A stretch of DNA of 64,000 nt from Maratus speciosus (taxonomy: Eukaryota > Arthropoda > Arachnida > Araneae > Salticidae): the NCBI GenBank assembly GCA_963932465.1, contig CAWVRF010001077.1, forward strand, positions 620,001 to 684,000, read 5' to 3'. How positions within the stretch are numbered: the first letter of the stretch is position 1; the number at the start of each line of letters is the position of its first letter. Below the pieces are notes generated by a model. That model was given only the letters and a program-made list of their open reading frames with translations, was not told the DNA's origin and did not search any database. Shown here piece after piece: positions 23,318 through 35,656 of this stretch. The position numbers and the translations under genes are program-made.

Positions 23318-23861
23318 TATATTACACACGAAAAGTAAAACTTTCAAAACATTAAATAAAATTTTAAAAGTCTAAAACCGACAAATTTCAACGAGTGGCC
23401 ATCATCAGGGTCTTACTTCAGTCCAAGAGAGACAAATATTTATTAGTTTACAAAAGTCAAAAGTAAACATACTTTGTTGAACACGTCGCCATAACAGCAC
23501 CATCTGTACAGCCGCAGTCTAACCATCGGACTTCAAAAAAGATGAAAAAGGCGAAAAAATCAGATTATTCATGTCAATAAGTGTGTCACATCTCTTTAAC
23601 TCTTTAACTTTGTGTTAAAGAGGCCTGACGTGTCTGACGCCTCGTTAATTTTGAGTTAAAGAGTTGGGTTGTTATGGCGACGTGTTCAACACAGTATGTT
23701 TACTTTTGACTTTTACGAACTAATAAATATTTGTCTCTCCTAGACTGAAATAACATCCTGATAATGGCCACAGACTGGTTGAAACATTTTCGTTTTAGAC
23801 TTTTAAAATTTTATTTAATGTTTTGAAAGTTTTACCTTTTGTGTGTAATATACGTCTTTTT

Positions 23862-24432
23862 ATGAAAATATAATTTAACATTAGAATCTCTAAATTTTGA
23901 ATGTTTATAATTCGAAAACTTATCATTCAAATGACTAGAAATTTCGTTTCTAGGCATTGTTTGAGTCGAAGATTTAAAATATATTGTAAAAATTGGGTGC
24001 TGCTATTGGAAAAAACAAAGTTAGGTCTCGTTTTGATTTGTATATGACCTCTAAGCAAATTTTATATACATCATTTAAAAGTAGACTTTATTTCAAATCG
24101 ATTGGTAGCAGTAGTTTTCTGCTATTATAATTAGTTGCAGAGTTAGTAGGAAGTGTTTACTTTTTTCCACGACTGTACATCATTCATAGGTAAACTTTAT
24201 GTCCAATCGTTTGGTACCAGTAACTTTCTTCTACAATAATTTGTTGCAGAGTTAGTAGGAGGTGTTTACTTTTTTCCATGACTGTACTTGCGGAATTATT
24301 TAAAAACAAAACTGTTCTATTTAAAACAATGTGTTACTGTATTATGTACAAAAGAGTTTTAAAATGGCCACAGCATGTTACGTTAACAAGATGTTGCATA
24401 CAATTACACCAAAATTAATTAATAGAATTTTT
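23862..24432. repeat. Unrecognised DNA with a ~109-bp tandem duplication
   Basis: Two units near 24082-24180 and 24189-24290 share TTGCAGAGTTAGTAGGA and GTGTTTACTTTTTTCCA. The rest is AT-rich with no feature seen. Confidence 0.7.
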
Positions 24433-24715
24433 GGTACGTCTTAGTTATCCCGTCGACTAAATTACTGTCGCCAAATTGTAAGATTAAATGCCAATAATGG
24501 TTGCCATTAATTAATTTATTGTAAGATCAAATGCCAATAATGGCCAATAAAACCATTAATTCGACGTTTTATTTGTATTTTTATTAATGTTTTGATAATT
24601 TATTTGTTCTTTCGTTATTTAAAATAAAAATTATATCAATGTGTATAATTTGGCGAGTGGTTTGGCGATTTATGTAATTTGGCGAAATTGGTCGACGGGA
24701 TAATTAAGAAGTACC
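24433..24715. mobile_element. MITE, family 1 copy 3 (full length)
   Basis: The ends GGTACGTCTTAGTTATCC and ...GGATAATTAAGAAGTACC are inverted and include CCCGTCGAC. An exact 8-bp duplication GAATTTTT lies at 24425-24432 and 24716-24723. 283 bp; the extra length over copy 1 is an AT-rich block with ATTTATGTAATTTGGCG. Confidence 0.93.
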
Positions 24716-24723
24716 GAATTTTT

Positions 24724-25139
24724 TACCTTATCAAATTATTTCGCAGAAAGATTTTCCAAATAAATGCTGTGATTACGAAATCTGTGATTGAAATATTAAA
24801 TAGAAATTTTCAGATCTGAAATAGTGGTGTGATGTACTCCTTTCAATTTCTTAGTAGTGTATTCAGCTTGGTTAATAGATAAACGAGTCGAAACCCGTCG
24901 AATATTCGACGAATTAAAATGTTTAAAAGAACCGATTGACTGAATTTATGAAAAAATAACAAAGTTAATTACAATAATGAATTGATATTTAATAAATATA
25001 TTTCCAAACTTGATGTTAAGTTTGCCATTTACAATTTCGCATGTAAACATTCTCGCTCTTTACTTGAAGTTCTAGTCTGTGTGCCGGCGAAATGCAGAAA
25101 TTTACTTTTAGACGCACTCGCAGTAAAATATTTAGTCCT
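24724..25139. other. AT-rich DNA, nothing recognised
   Basis: An 85-codon frame begins at 24982 and crosses into the next element, so it is not credible as a gene. No repeat or RNA gene is seen. Confidence 0.4.
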
Positions 25140-25826
25140 TCTATATATAAAAAAAATAGCGCTTTGGAAATGGACCAATGAAAATCTGCGTAGATACCGC
25201 GAAAAGCATCTGATTGATCAGAGCTTTCTGACGCTATAAGGTGTGGCTATAAGGCCTAGTTACCAATAGGAAGGCCCCGCCTCTGTCGCCAAACGTAGCC
25301 AAGTTTGTCGTCAACTTGGCGATATATCGTCAAATTTACCGACCAAAATTAGTCTGCAAAAGTGACGCCAACTTGGCACTATTTCCAGTATTTCGATAAA
25401 TTTCCATAGACTCCCATTGAAATCCCATAGGTTTTACTTGCTTGCAGAAAATTAACAAACTGAAGTATTCCAATGCAGCATAAACTAATATTAGGTTATG
25501 AATAGAGCTTAATTGAACTATTTACATTATAAGCACAAACACTAACTATTTACAATATTCGTAACACTATATATATAATTTTACACATATATGTTGGTGG
25601 AGAGAAAACGGCGAAATGAAAATTTCAGAGGAGGGGAGACTTATATGATACGATTACTTACTGTAACTACAAATTATTGAATGCATAGAAAATAAGGGAT
25701 CGCGAACCGATCGAGAATCGAAACGCGAAACAATTACGTCTGGGGTTGGCTAGAAAATAGGGATTGCTTAGTGATACCGAATGGAATCTCGAAGCGATTA
25801 CGCGGGGAAGGAGCGGAGCCCCGTAG
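25140..25826 (+). mobile_element. Short Helitron-like element
   Basis: The 5' TCTATATATAAAAAAAATAG leads into CCAATGAAAATCTGCGTAGA, shared with 26338. The 3' end has a CGGGG/CCCCG stem (25803-25823) followed by GTAG and T. The terminus departs from CTRR by one base. It contains part of repeat K at 25248-25515. Confidence 0.55.
25248..25515 (+). repeat. Partial copy of repeat K
   Basis: It shares with 27660-27880 and 59500-59735 the run of TTGGCG words, GTGACGCCAACTTGGC, a CCCATAGACT-type block and ACTAATATTAG. Both ends of K are missing. Confidence 0.7.
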
Positions 25827-26299
25827 TTTAAAGCTAAAAGAAAATACTCATTTCACTTTCACTATGACATCCTTTTCACCCACAAAAGCCGTCTGAGATG
25901 AACGGTTCAATCTCAGTGTCAGCGGACAGAAAAGCATATTGAAATGTAAAAGCGTTATGAGTAAAAAGTGTTATTTTATATAGTCTCGTCATTTTCTGTT
26001 CAAAAGTTTTTAAAAAGTTATTTTTGATTGCAATACAAAAACGGCATCCGTAATGATGTGGTAATTTCCATTGTATCCCTTCTTTCTTCAACAATGCAAC
26101 TAATCCGATTGCCACCAATGTGAAGAAATTTCATAAAAAAAACTTTAAAAATTAAAATTAAAATATAAAAATGGTGTTATTTTAAAAAATAGTGAGTGCA
26201 GGCACATCTATAAAAAAGTACTTCCATTTAAAAATATATATATCAACATCGGTTCAGAAGAAAATTCAGGCCAGATGACTAAGAAAACAGCCTTGTCCT
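25827..26299. other. AT-rich DNA, nothing recognised
   Basis: An 80-codon minus frame (25876-26118) has no recognisable domain or repeat relationship. Confidence 0.4.
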
Positions 26300-27311
26300 T
26301 CTATATATATAAAAAAGTTTTGATTTGGAAATGTACCAATGAAAATCTGCGTAGATATTCCCCGCAGATCGGCATTCAAGTTGAATGCTTAACCATGACC
26401 TTTCTTCGTTAATAGTAAAAAAACTTTTGCATACAAAAATATCAAAATCGGTAGTATTATAGAAAAATGTTTGATTAACACGCTGATGCAGACAGTTTTC
26501 ATATCGAGGAATTTTTTAAAGAGATATTTAATGCCAAATTTGGACAAAATCGTTCCATTAAAAACGTTTTATAGGAGCAAAAACTGTATATAGGAATTTA
26601 ATCATTTTTAGATCCTTTTATGCGTCAGAATTTCCCGGTGTGCAGACTGCATTTAGTTTTTTTAATTTGACTCATTTTTTGAGGTTTTATTTCTATTTTA
26701 AATTCAAATTTTCAGCATTTCGAGATATATTTTTTACATATTTTAGAAAATTGTATTAATTTAAACTGTTGCCAACTGTATAAACAGCGCAAACAATAAT
26801 GTTTGCTTCAAATTAAAAATTTATTTTACACGTGACTATTATAAACAGAAAATATAAAAAGCAGGAACTCATTGAAAATTACGTCATAGAAACTACTTAT
26901 ACGTGAATTTTAAAAGAGAAAGAATATTGTAAAATAATAAATTCATTAACATGCGTTAGAAGTCTTAAATAGGAGAATTTACGTCACATTTACGTTACAT
27001 TACACGTATTACGTAAAATGAACAAAAAATAATATTGCAAAACAATTTAAATTTAAAAATTGCGCTAGACATTTATTTGATATTTTAAGATGATCATAAT
27101 ATTTCATTTCTAACAAAAGTATTTTTACGTGAATATTAAAAAGAGAAAGAAAAGTTTGGTGAAAATTACGTCAGATTATAATTGTCAGATTCAAATTATA
27201 ATTCAATCTTCCAAAATCTTTTTAAAGCCGCTCAAATTAGCGTGCTGTTAGAGTCTGCGGCGTCTGAACGGCGGTTGACGAGCGTAGCTCGTAGGGGGCA
27301 GAGCCCCCTAG
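26300..27311 (+). mobile_element. Short Helitron, non-autonomous
   Basis: The 5' TCTATATATATAAAAAAG and the 3' end carry two hairpins, ACGAGC-GTA-GCTCGT (27278-27292) and AGGGGGC-AGA-GCCCCCT (27293-27309), ending CTAG at 27308-27311 before T. The AT-rich interior has no replicase frame. Confidence 0.75.
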
Positions 27312-27368
27312 TCTTTTAAATATATAGATTATGAATAAATCAAACATATTAACAATCGTAATATTATC

Positions 27369-27955
27369 GATGTATTTTTTTCAATTCCTACTATTAGTTC
27401 ACACTTTCTCTATATTTATTTATTTATTTATTTTTATATATATCTTGTTCAAATTTTCAATCGTTAATAAAATACTTATTATTCATCCTATCAAGTTGAA
27501 ATAAATTTTTTTAAACTTGTACTGGATGACACTTAATGTTAATACAGTTTTTTTCAAATATTAATTCATTAATTAAATTTTAATTAATTAATTTTAGTTT
27601 TCAATGGGAGACAAAATGGCGGCCATTGGTTATTGAAGCATTTAATGCATTTTCATATCTATAAAGGGGGTTACCATCGGGAAGACCCCGTTCTGTCGCC
27701 AACTTGGCAACATATCGCCAAATTTCGCGACCAAAATGAGTCGCCAAAAGTGACGCCAACTTGGCGATATCTCTAATAGTTCGCCAAATTCCCATAGACT
27801 TCCATTGTAAACCTACTTGCTTATAAAAAATCAACAAATTCTGATATTTTAATACAACAAAAACTAATATTAGCTTAAGGGATTATATTAAATTTTTCTT
27901 TGATGACCTAAGTAGGAAGTGACTTTAAAAACAAAATTTTTATATTACTTGTTCA
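27369..27955 (+). repeat. Repeat K, left inverted arm
   Basis: A ~585-bp unit from CAATTCCTACTATTAGTTC to TTTTTATATTACTTGTTC, with GACAAAATGGCGGCCATTGG and many TTGGCG/CGCCAA words. An inverted copy lies at 30836-31410 and a solo direct copy at 59231-59805. Non-coding. Confidence 0.85.
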
Positions 27956-28519
27956 ATGATATGCTCAAGTCAATACTCAAATTTATTTTCTTTTTACCTT
28001 TCAGTTACGTTCAAAATTACTAACTTTAAACCGATATGGCCAGCTCCCGTCGGTACGTTAGCAAAAATATATTATTATCTTACCTTTTAGATTTAAATTA
28101 ATGTAAGATGACACTTCGTTGATCGCTCACAAGCGTTTTAATTAAAAGCAAGCGTTATTGAATAAAATCGTGTTCTGAATGGTTTTTTCTAACTGCGTGA
28201 TGATACTACCGTAAAAGATTTTTCTATTAGAATGTGTAATTATATGAAATATTTGGAAATATCTTGTTAGAATGCAAGACATTTTCAATAACATACACAT
28301 TCCAATGCATGTATTTTATTATATGCACATTCGAATGCATGTATTTTGAAATATTTACTAACGCGTAAACCTGAAAAAGTTATCTTCACAACCAAAGTTC
28401 TTAAAACTCCCGAGGAAATGCGCATTACGCAAAACGAACATTAATTCATTTTATCAGATAGGCCAGAACGAGAATATTTTTTTTCAGAAAAAAATTACAC
28501 TTTTTAGAACAGTAATCTT

Positions 28520-30628
28520 TAGGGGAGAGTGGGGATGAAAGGGACATTTTGTATTTATAGCCTTATAAAATAATGACATTAAAAGATATCATTATCATGA
28601 TTGCGCCTAATTCTCGTCTAAAACCTTTGCTTTAATACTAGTAAAACCTCTTATCCCCAAATACAGTAATTTAAAATTTGTACGCATTTTTATAAATTTG
28701 GAGAAATGTCCCTTTTAACCCCATTGCGGGGGATGAAAGGGACACTGCGCGGGGTTGAAAGGGACACACATAAATAAAACAATTTTTGAACATTTTTTTC
28801 TATTTATTTGCGATTACATTATTCAAAAATAAAAGATAATAATACAAAAATAAAAATAAAATATATTGCAACATATGATGAAACAAAAACTAGAAAAATA
28901 ACTTGTTTAGGTCTACTTGACAAAAAACATCTTTAAATCAAAAATTTTAAGAAAGATTTAGCTCTACCAGTCTCACCACCAGTTACGGATTTAGGTAAAT
29001 TCATCACAATATTGATATTCGCGTCATTCATGTCAATAGTATCAGTAAATACAAAGTGGTTTTACTCCTTTTTTCGGAAAAAATGTACTTCGAATTCATT
29101 CCGAGTGCTTTTCAGGAGTTTGTGGATAAAGTGCGACAGGAATGTTACCATAATTATTCCATTACCTTTTGCAAATTTTATTGCCTTTATATTTGTATTG
29201 CTTTCATGATTATCAAATAAGAGAAGAATTGTATCAGTTTTGGAACAACTAGAATATTAAGCTAATGCACAATTGCTTTAAAAAAATTCTGCGGTCATCC
29301 ACCAACTTTGATGAGCAAGTCCAAGCCTCTGGGATGATGGGGCAGCTTCCAGCATGAACCCTTTGTAATTCTTCCCTGGGAAAACGAATACTGTTAAACA
29401 GAATTACCTGATTCAGAAACAAAAGTGTGACAAGTTTACCACGTTCAGCAGATGTTACGTCAGAAAATTGCTTTCACCACGTTTTGCTACTAGATTTGGT
29501 GGCTTGTGCTCTGTCATTAAACTTGTTTCATCACAGTTATGTATTATATTCCGTGTGATTTTTTAGCGATTCATAACTGACTAAAGGTGTTTAAAAAATA
29601 TCAACATTAGCTTTGTTGAAACTTGTACTTCTTGTTAAACTAATGGCTGTAGGTTTTCGTAAGAGAAAGTAATGAATTTTGTTGATTAAAATCTTGGAAC
29701 CAATCATTTCCAGCTTGCTTGTTTGTTTCCCAATACAGAGACATATTTCGCAAATTCAAAGAAATTGAATACTCATATGCACAATTGTTAAACCATAGTT
29801 CATATTAGATGCTTAGAGCAAATTTGAAGCTAACTCTTTTTATTTACCTTCACTAAAAACTTTTTTATTACCAAATGGGTGTATTAAAATTCATCTGCTT
29901 GTGCATTCTTAAATTTCAGAACAATTCTTTTAAAACAGGACTTTTCAATGCCGCAGACTTTAGCTGCTGATCTAATAGACACTCCTTTGTCCTCTTCTTC
30001 AGATACAGCACACATCAATGCTTCTTGAATAAATTGGATTTTTCGAAAATTTCCTTTTATATTTTCGAAGCATATTGATTGTTTGATGATTTTTGGAAAA
30101 GGAAAAAATACCAAAATTGTAGGTATATATTATTGTAATATTTGTATATTTTTGTTCTGCATAGTAATGCATTCATTCTTTCTACATAAAAAACTAAAAC
30201 CATAACTTAAATTTTACAAAACATAAATAATAATAAAACACGAGGGGTTGAAAGGGACGTCCCTTTCAACCCCATACCCACCTAGCTAAATAAAAAATGT
30301 ATTCATGCATGACAGTATTTTAGCTAACAAAATATATCGGTATTCATATAAAGTGCATACTTTATAGTGCTAAATAACATAAATATTATAATGCTAAACA
30401 CAATATTAATTTTTTAGAGACAAAAAGAAAAGCAAGATCATAATTTACTTTTTTATATCAAAAACAAGTTTTGCTTTCACGACCTACAACGCTACAATTG
30501 CTGACGTCAGTTTTAAGGATTATTAAGACACAACAAGTATCGTCATCGATTGAGCCAAAATTGAAAATTCCTGCATTTTATTTTCGTCCTCAAATTTTGA
30601 GTGTCCCTTTCATCCCCAGTCTCCCCTA
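28520..30628 (-). mobile_element. pogo-like DNA transposon
   Basis: The terminal repeats GGGGAGAGTGGGGATGAAA and its near-complement at 30603-30626 are flanked by TA (28520-28521 and 30627-30628). Internal GGGTTGAAAGGGAC motifs repeat near both ends (28740 and 30246), suggesting subterminal binding sites. The minus strand encodes a broken DDE transposase. At about 2.1 kb with a TA target it fits the pogo/Tigger group. It sits between inverted K repeats. Confidence 0.9.
28985..30114 (-). pseudogene. pogo-family DDE transposase, decayed
   Basis: Read on the minus strand. The first frame (30114-29884, 76 codons) has a psq-type helix-turn-helix with GVSIRSAAKVCGIEKSCFKR. After a gap comes HNCDETSLMTEHKPPNLVAK (about 29550-29490), the first catalytic Asp region, then VTSAERGKLVT (about 29460-29430). 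FMLEAAPSS through GLAHQSWWMTAEFF follows (about 29360-29285). Next is ILLLFDNHES with FAKGNGIIMVTF (about 29235-29130), the second Asp region. These match the order in pogo/jerky-type DDE_1 transposases. The blocks lie in different frames, with stops between them, and the third acidic region is degraded, so the gene is dead. Confidence 0.88.
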
Positions 30629-30649
30629 CTATGTTAAATAATTTTAGTA

Positions 30650-30834
30650 ATAAGAATTCAGAACTGCCAACTTGTACGGATTTTTCTCATCACTAACATT
30701 TAATAGTAAATTTTATCAAAAACAATCGCCGAAATCCTGGCGCTTTCTAACAATGAAACAATACAAAAATTTCTGTTAAATTTTTATGGTAGCAAAAATC
30801 CGTACAAGTTTGCAGATATGTGAATTCATTATAA
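30650..30834. mobile_element. Short inverted MITE
   Basis: AACTTGTACGGATTTTT (30669) and AAAAATCCGTACAAGTTT (30794) are inverted, extended outward by GAATTCA on each side. It lies between the pogo-like element and the right K arm. Confidence 0.72.
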
Positions 30835-30835
30835 C

Positions 30836-31410
30836 AAGTAATATAAAAATTTTGTTTTTAAAGTCAATTCCTACTTAGGTCATCAAAGAAAAATTTAATA
30901 TATTCCCTTAAGCTAATATTAGTTTTTATTCCATTAATATATCTCAATTTGTTGATTTTCTATAAGCAAGTAGGTTTACAATTGAATTCTATGGGAATTT
31001 GGCGAAATATTGGAGATATCGCCAAGTTGGCGTCACTTTTGGTGTCGATTTTGGTCGCCAAATTTGGCGATATATCGCCAAGTTGGCAAACAACTTGGCG
31101 GTATTTGGCGACAGAAAAGGGTCCTCCCCCTATGGTAACCCCCCTTATAGATATGAAGATGCATTAAATGCTTCAATAACCAATGGCCGCCATTTTGTCT
31201 CCCATATAAAACTAAAATTAATTAAATAAAAATTAATTAATGAATTAATATTTGAAAAATCTGTATTAACATCAATTGTCATCCATTACAAGTTTAAAGA
31301 AATTTATTTCAACTTGATAGGATGAATAATAAGTATTTTATTAACGATTGAAAATTTGAACAAGATATATAAAATATAGGGAGAGTGTGAACTAATAGTA
31401 GGAGTTGAAA
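30836..31410 (-). repeat. Repeat K, right inverted arm
   Basis: The reverse complement of 27369-27955 over its full length, including AATGGCCGCCATTTTGTC at 31181. The two arms could be the TIRs of a ~4-kb compound element or two independent insertions. No target duplication is seen outside them. Confidence 0.85.
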
Positions 31411-31840
31411 AACTAGAAAACAGGAATTTCGCTTTTCAGAATTTACTGCTAATATGCATCACTATGCATTTAAAGGTTAATTCATTTGAAACAAATTTCT
31501 GAGCATTTTTCGTTCGATTCTATAGGAAAAACCAAGGAAATATGGCATACAAGCGCTGCCATCGAAATACTCAAGGTCAGAGGACACGAGTTGTGATGTC
31601 ATCACTAATGGACCGACTTCTCACTAGTGTTGGAATTTACACCGGGAATTATTGAATAGTAATTTCCTTTTATTTTATTTGTGGAATATCTACCATCTTA
31701 TCAAACAATAATAACTATTTAAAAATAATGGTGAGAATTCCGAATCCCTAAATAAAAATTCAGCCAGATGCGGAGTGCCACAGTGTTGCCACATCTAGCT
31801 AATTTTTTTATTGGGGGATTCCAAAGTCTCACCAGTATGT

Positions 31841-32355
31841 TTAACCCTTTCAGGGGCAAAGCATTTTCATAGCTGAAATGTTGAAAGAAAAGATTTGACC
31901 GGATTTTACTAACAAATTTATTTGCAAGTAAGAGAAAGGGCTATATTTCACATACATATTAAATGGAAAATATTTTACCTAAATTCTGGCGTCATTGTGG
32001 CTTTTGGGAATTAAAATTAAGTGAAAGAAAATAAGTTAAAATTGGTGTGAATGAATAAGAACAAAAAAATCTTCTTAAAACACCATAAAATTTTTTTTAA
32101 TGCGCTAGGCCTTTAGAAAGATCTGAGTCTTTCTTCGTCGGGCGAAAAGAAGCTTCGTCAGGCGCATTATCTCTCATTTCAGTCTTCCTGCTGCTTTCAT
32201 AGTAGAAGGACGTCTTTTTTGCGCCTGACGAAGAAAGACTCAGATCTTTCGAAATGCCTAGCTCATTTAAAAATTTTTGATGGTGTTTTAAAAAGATTTT
32301 TTGTTCTTAAAATTAAGTGGTTTCATAAACATACCATCGCCCCTGAAAGGGTTAT
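31841..32355. mobile_element. TTAA element P2
   Basis: The left TTAACCCTTTCAGGGGCAAA and the right CGCCCCTGAAAGGGTTAT (last base mutated) are inverted. The family is that of P5, P6, P7 and P10. A fold-back insertion at 32056-32309 lengthens it. Confidence 0.85.
32056..32309. mobile_element. Fold-back insertion inside P2
   Basis: The arms contain TAAGAACAAAAAAATCTT, ACACCAT and AAAGATCTGAGTCTTTCTTC, with inverse copies on the right (AAGAAAGACTCAGATCTTTC). Arms are about 95 bp around a ~60-bp centre. Confidence 0.8.
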
Positions 32356-32517
32356 ATAGTTATTATTATTTGATAAGCACGCTGGTAGATATTCCACAAA
32401 TAAAATAAAAGAAAATTCGCATTCAAAATTTTCCGGTGTGAATTCCAGCAGTAATGAGAAGTCGGTCGATTAGTGATGACGTCACGTCTTCTGGCCTTGA
32501 GTATTCCGTTGGCTGCG

Positions 32518-34903
32518 TTGCAAGTGATACATTTTGCGGTGATTTAATCAACCAAGAAATGCGCAGATAAAATCTCCGGTTTCAAAACGGGATATTTACA
32601 GATCTATTTTCTTTCCGAACCATCTAGAGTTTTGAACGCAACTTTAATACTCCAGAAAATATACACAAGTTGTATGCCTCTTTAGGACTCCAAAGGAGTC
32701 TGGCACAAATATTTATGAATGGAATTTTTTTATTTCATTTCTAAATTTCAAAATTTATAATCTCTTCGTTTAATAGCAGAACTTGTAATATTTTTTGTGA
32801 TTAAAAAAGGCGAATAAATCTATTTAAAAATTTATAGTAGCATGAACGCTCTACGGTGATAAGGCAAGCTCTACGGTCCGTAGTTCAGTTGTTGTAAAAA
32901 GCTTTTGTAAGCCATGCTTTTATATAACAGGATTCGTACGTGTATTGTTATTTTCAAACCCAAAATATCAGTATTTTTTTATAGAGAAAAATAAATCTAG
33001 TTTAAATGGACAAAATTTCGTCTTATTTAAGGAGATATTTTTCCTTAAGAAAATATTGGTACCGAGGAATTTCTTTGTCTGGGAATTCAAGGACCCGTAC
33101 GAACCCTGTATAAGGATATTTTTAAATACAGAGATACAGGGAATTAAAGGAAATAAGATCCTTAAATCTGAAAAAAGTACTTTAGTTGGAAAAAAAAACC
33201 TTAATTATAAAATTAATCTTTATTTATAATTTATAAAATTCTATCTTTACGAGCAACAAAAATGGAAAATTATTCAGAAGAAACTAAATGAAGTTCTAAA
33301 TTTTCTATATAATGAAAAAAAAAAACTTTTTATTCCTTGCTGTGTCCCAACCTTTTAAGGCATCAATCTCATGTAATGCTTTGGGGCAAAGATTTTTTTA
33401 ACGAAATATTTTCATTGTTTAAAGAAAGAAACTTTTAAATAACGGAAGGGTAAATAATTGCCGAAACGTCAGTGAAGGCTTACTGTGGAGACTCGAAAAG
33501 TTTTGGTTTCTGTTAGTCGTCTGTCTGTTAGTCTGTCTGTCTGTTCCGCGATAACTGCCGCAAAAAGCATCCGATCGGCTTGAAATTCACTGGGCATGTT
33601 GATGAGGTACCCGGACTTAGCTGTATAGTTTTTGGTTAAATTTGGTTCATTCGTTCGGGAAATATGGAACATTTTATTTTGCTCTATAATGCTTTTCAAT
33701 GGCAAGTCAGACGATTTTCAGATTTTCATTTGTTGAAAGAAACGGCTCATATGAAAAATGGATTTAAATGGTAAATTTTTGATGCTGAAATTTTTAAATA
33801 ACATTATTAAATTATTCCAATAAATTATGTCAATATATTTGCGAGATTTTTTAAATTAGGTTTATAATATTGGGGGGAATTTTATGCATGTTTTCCAATA
33901 ATATAAAGGATTTTGTTTTATCAAATTGACATAATGCATATTTCATTTTTTCCCTTTTCTTTCTCTGTTGCCTAGCAACGTATTTGGTCATAATGATATT
34001 AGTATAATTGCGTGTATAATGCTTGAGTAAAGCCAACGTCAAAACAGATGAATTACTGCATTTGTATCTTTGCATATAGAAGGATTTTAGCCCAGAAATA
34101 AAAATAGGCAATATTTCATTTATTTTATTGAAATATTTTGCTTAAAAATACAAAAATTCATTATTTTCATAGAGAATAACGTAACATTTTCCCATAACAT
34201 TTACCAATATTTCTTTAATTGTTGCCAAGAAAATGAAAACCCGGAATAATATTTTCTTTTAAACAATTTTCAATTGAAATGTTTTGTCGTGAAACAGGAA
34301 AATGAAAAATAAAATTAAGAATAGAAAAATTAATATGGCGGCATATTAAAAATAAAAAGAAAACTCTCGAGTATTTCTTAATATAACAAGATGAAAAGTT
34401 TTGAGTAAGTACGCATAGCAGGTGAATTAGACGTCATTTATCGAAAACAAAGATGCTGGAATAAAAAGATCTTGTGTAAAATAAAATTAACTATTATTCA
34501 CGGAGGAAAGAGATAGATGGAGATGCAGTATGCCGTAAAAACAGTTTGCAATACGATGTGCGTTATCGCTCAGATTTAAATGCCCTCCTTCGGCCCAAAC
34601 AAAACAAGCACGTGGAACAGGGACCAAATTCTTTGACTTCATCCGTTTATTTTTTTTTTAAGCACGTTGTTGTGTTGTGCCGAATGTAGCTGATTTTAGG
34701 GTTACATCTTTGGCGTCACTTCAAGATTTATTGTCTGTGTACGGTTAACATGAATATTTTATTTTAAATTTAAATTTTATTAATTTATAAAATAACTTAT
34801 GCTTATCCTTATAAATCACAGCGTAAAAAATCTAAGATATACTATAACCATCCGCACAATCAATAAAAAATTACGAATGTAAATTTAAATAGACTACGGG
34901 GGG
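32518..34903. other. AT-rich DNA with one TE-like tract, no gene seen
   Basis: 33469-33705 has repeated GTCTGTCTGT and a GCGATAACTGCCGC block of the kind found in dispersed arthropod repeats. Otherwise no open frame, TIR or RNA gene is recognised. A 94-codon frame at 32945-33229 is low-complexity. Confidence 0.4.
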
Positions 34904-34928
34904 TTCAGGGGGGCAGAGCCCCCCTGAA
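34904..34928. other. Perfect GC-rich hairpin
   Basis: TTCAGGGGGG and CCCCCCTGAA form a 10-bp stem with a 5-nt loop CAGAG. It resembles the GGGGGC-AGA-GCCCCC hairpin at the Helitron end at 27293, so it may be a relict Helitron end without CTRR. Confidence 0.7.
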
Positions 34929-35656
34929 GAAATGCAATTTTTGATTTAAAAAGTTACCAGAATAAGTAACTCATCAGAATTTCAGAACATCAATGTACAA
35001 CCACTTGTTTAACACTTTTAATTTCTGAAACTTTACGAAGTATCTTGTATGCTCATAAATATTTATGTAATTTGAAAACTTTAAAAAGCGATTTGTAGGA
35101 AGTTGAATATTATGCAATGAGTGTTAAAAAACAATGACTTGCAAAGATGACGTTGAGGCTCCTGATCTCCAGATTTACTAGTTATATAAAGATTTTTTTT
35201 TCTTTTGTTTGAAACTTTGACACTAAAATAAATAATGTGAACATTAAAAAGGTCCACAAACTTACTTAAGAGGCGACTAATGCATTGAGAAAGATGTTAC
35301 AAGTTTAAAATATACATTTTATTTAAAACTTCTTAGTACTTTCAAACCTTCCAGGCTCATCATCAGAGAACATCTTAATAACTAAATATTGTTTATTTAT
35401 ACAAATACGTCACTTTGTTTTGAAAATGAGAGAGCCAATAATTACTAGATTTGAAAGTAGAAGTAGCAGTAGCAATCTCTTGGATCGACTTTAATTAGAG
35501 GAAACATATATTATTATTATTATTTGCAGTTCCATTTATTTTATGACATCACTTTGTTTCTTATACGTCACTTTCGATGGGTAGAAGAAAATATTTAACT
35601 TCTGTACTTGAAGTTTTAATACGTAACTTTGCTCAGGTTTTCAAGATTTACTTTCA

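Larger units (their letters stand above)
22344..23861. mobile_element. Fold-back element with long inverted arms
   Basis: The left arm (TAAAAGACG at 22344, resuming at 23318 to about 23495) and right arm (about 23668-23861) are inverted, sharing TATTACACAC, a CTTTCAAAACATTAAATAA block and AACACGTCGCCATAACA. The left arm is split by the element at 22356. The interior has nested TTTAACTC palindromes. No coding region is recognised. Confidence 0.82.
31554..32517. mobile_element. Fold-back element F, copy 1, split by TTAA element
   Basis: The arms start CGCTGCCATCGAAATACTC and end GAGTATTCCGTTGGCTGCG. Shared inner blocks are CCGACTTCTCACTA and GTGGAATATCTACC. Without the P2 insertion it is about 450 bp, matching copy 2 at 56272-56730. 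The flanks ATACAAG and TTGCAAG are only a weak duplication. Confidence 0.85.

Noticed and set aside
24082..24290. LTR pair of a small retroelement
   Set aside because: The two ~109-bp units are adjacent with no internal sequence, primer-binding site or polypurine tract.
33469..33705. Coding exon on the minus strand
   Set aside because: GTCTGTCTGT repetition and similarity to dispersed GACAGAC tracts at 11230 and 57370 point to a repeat.
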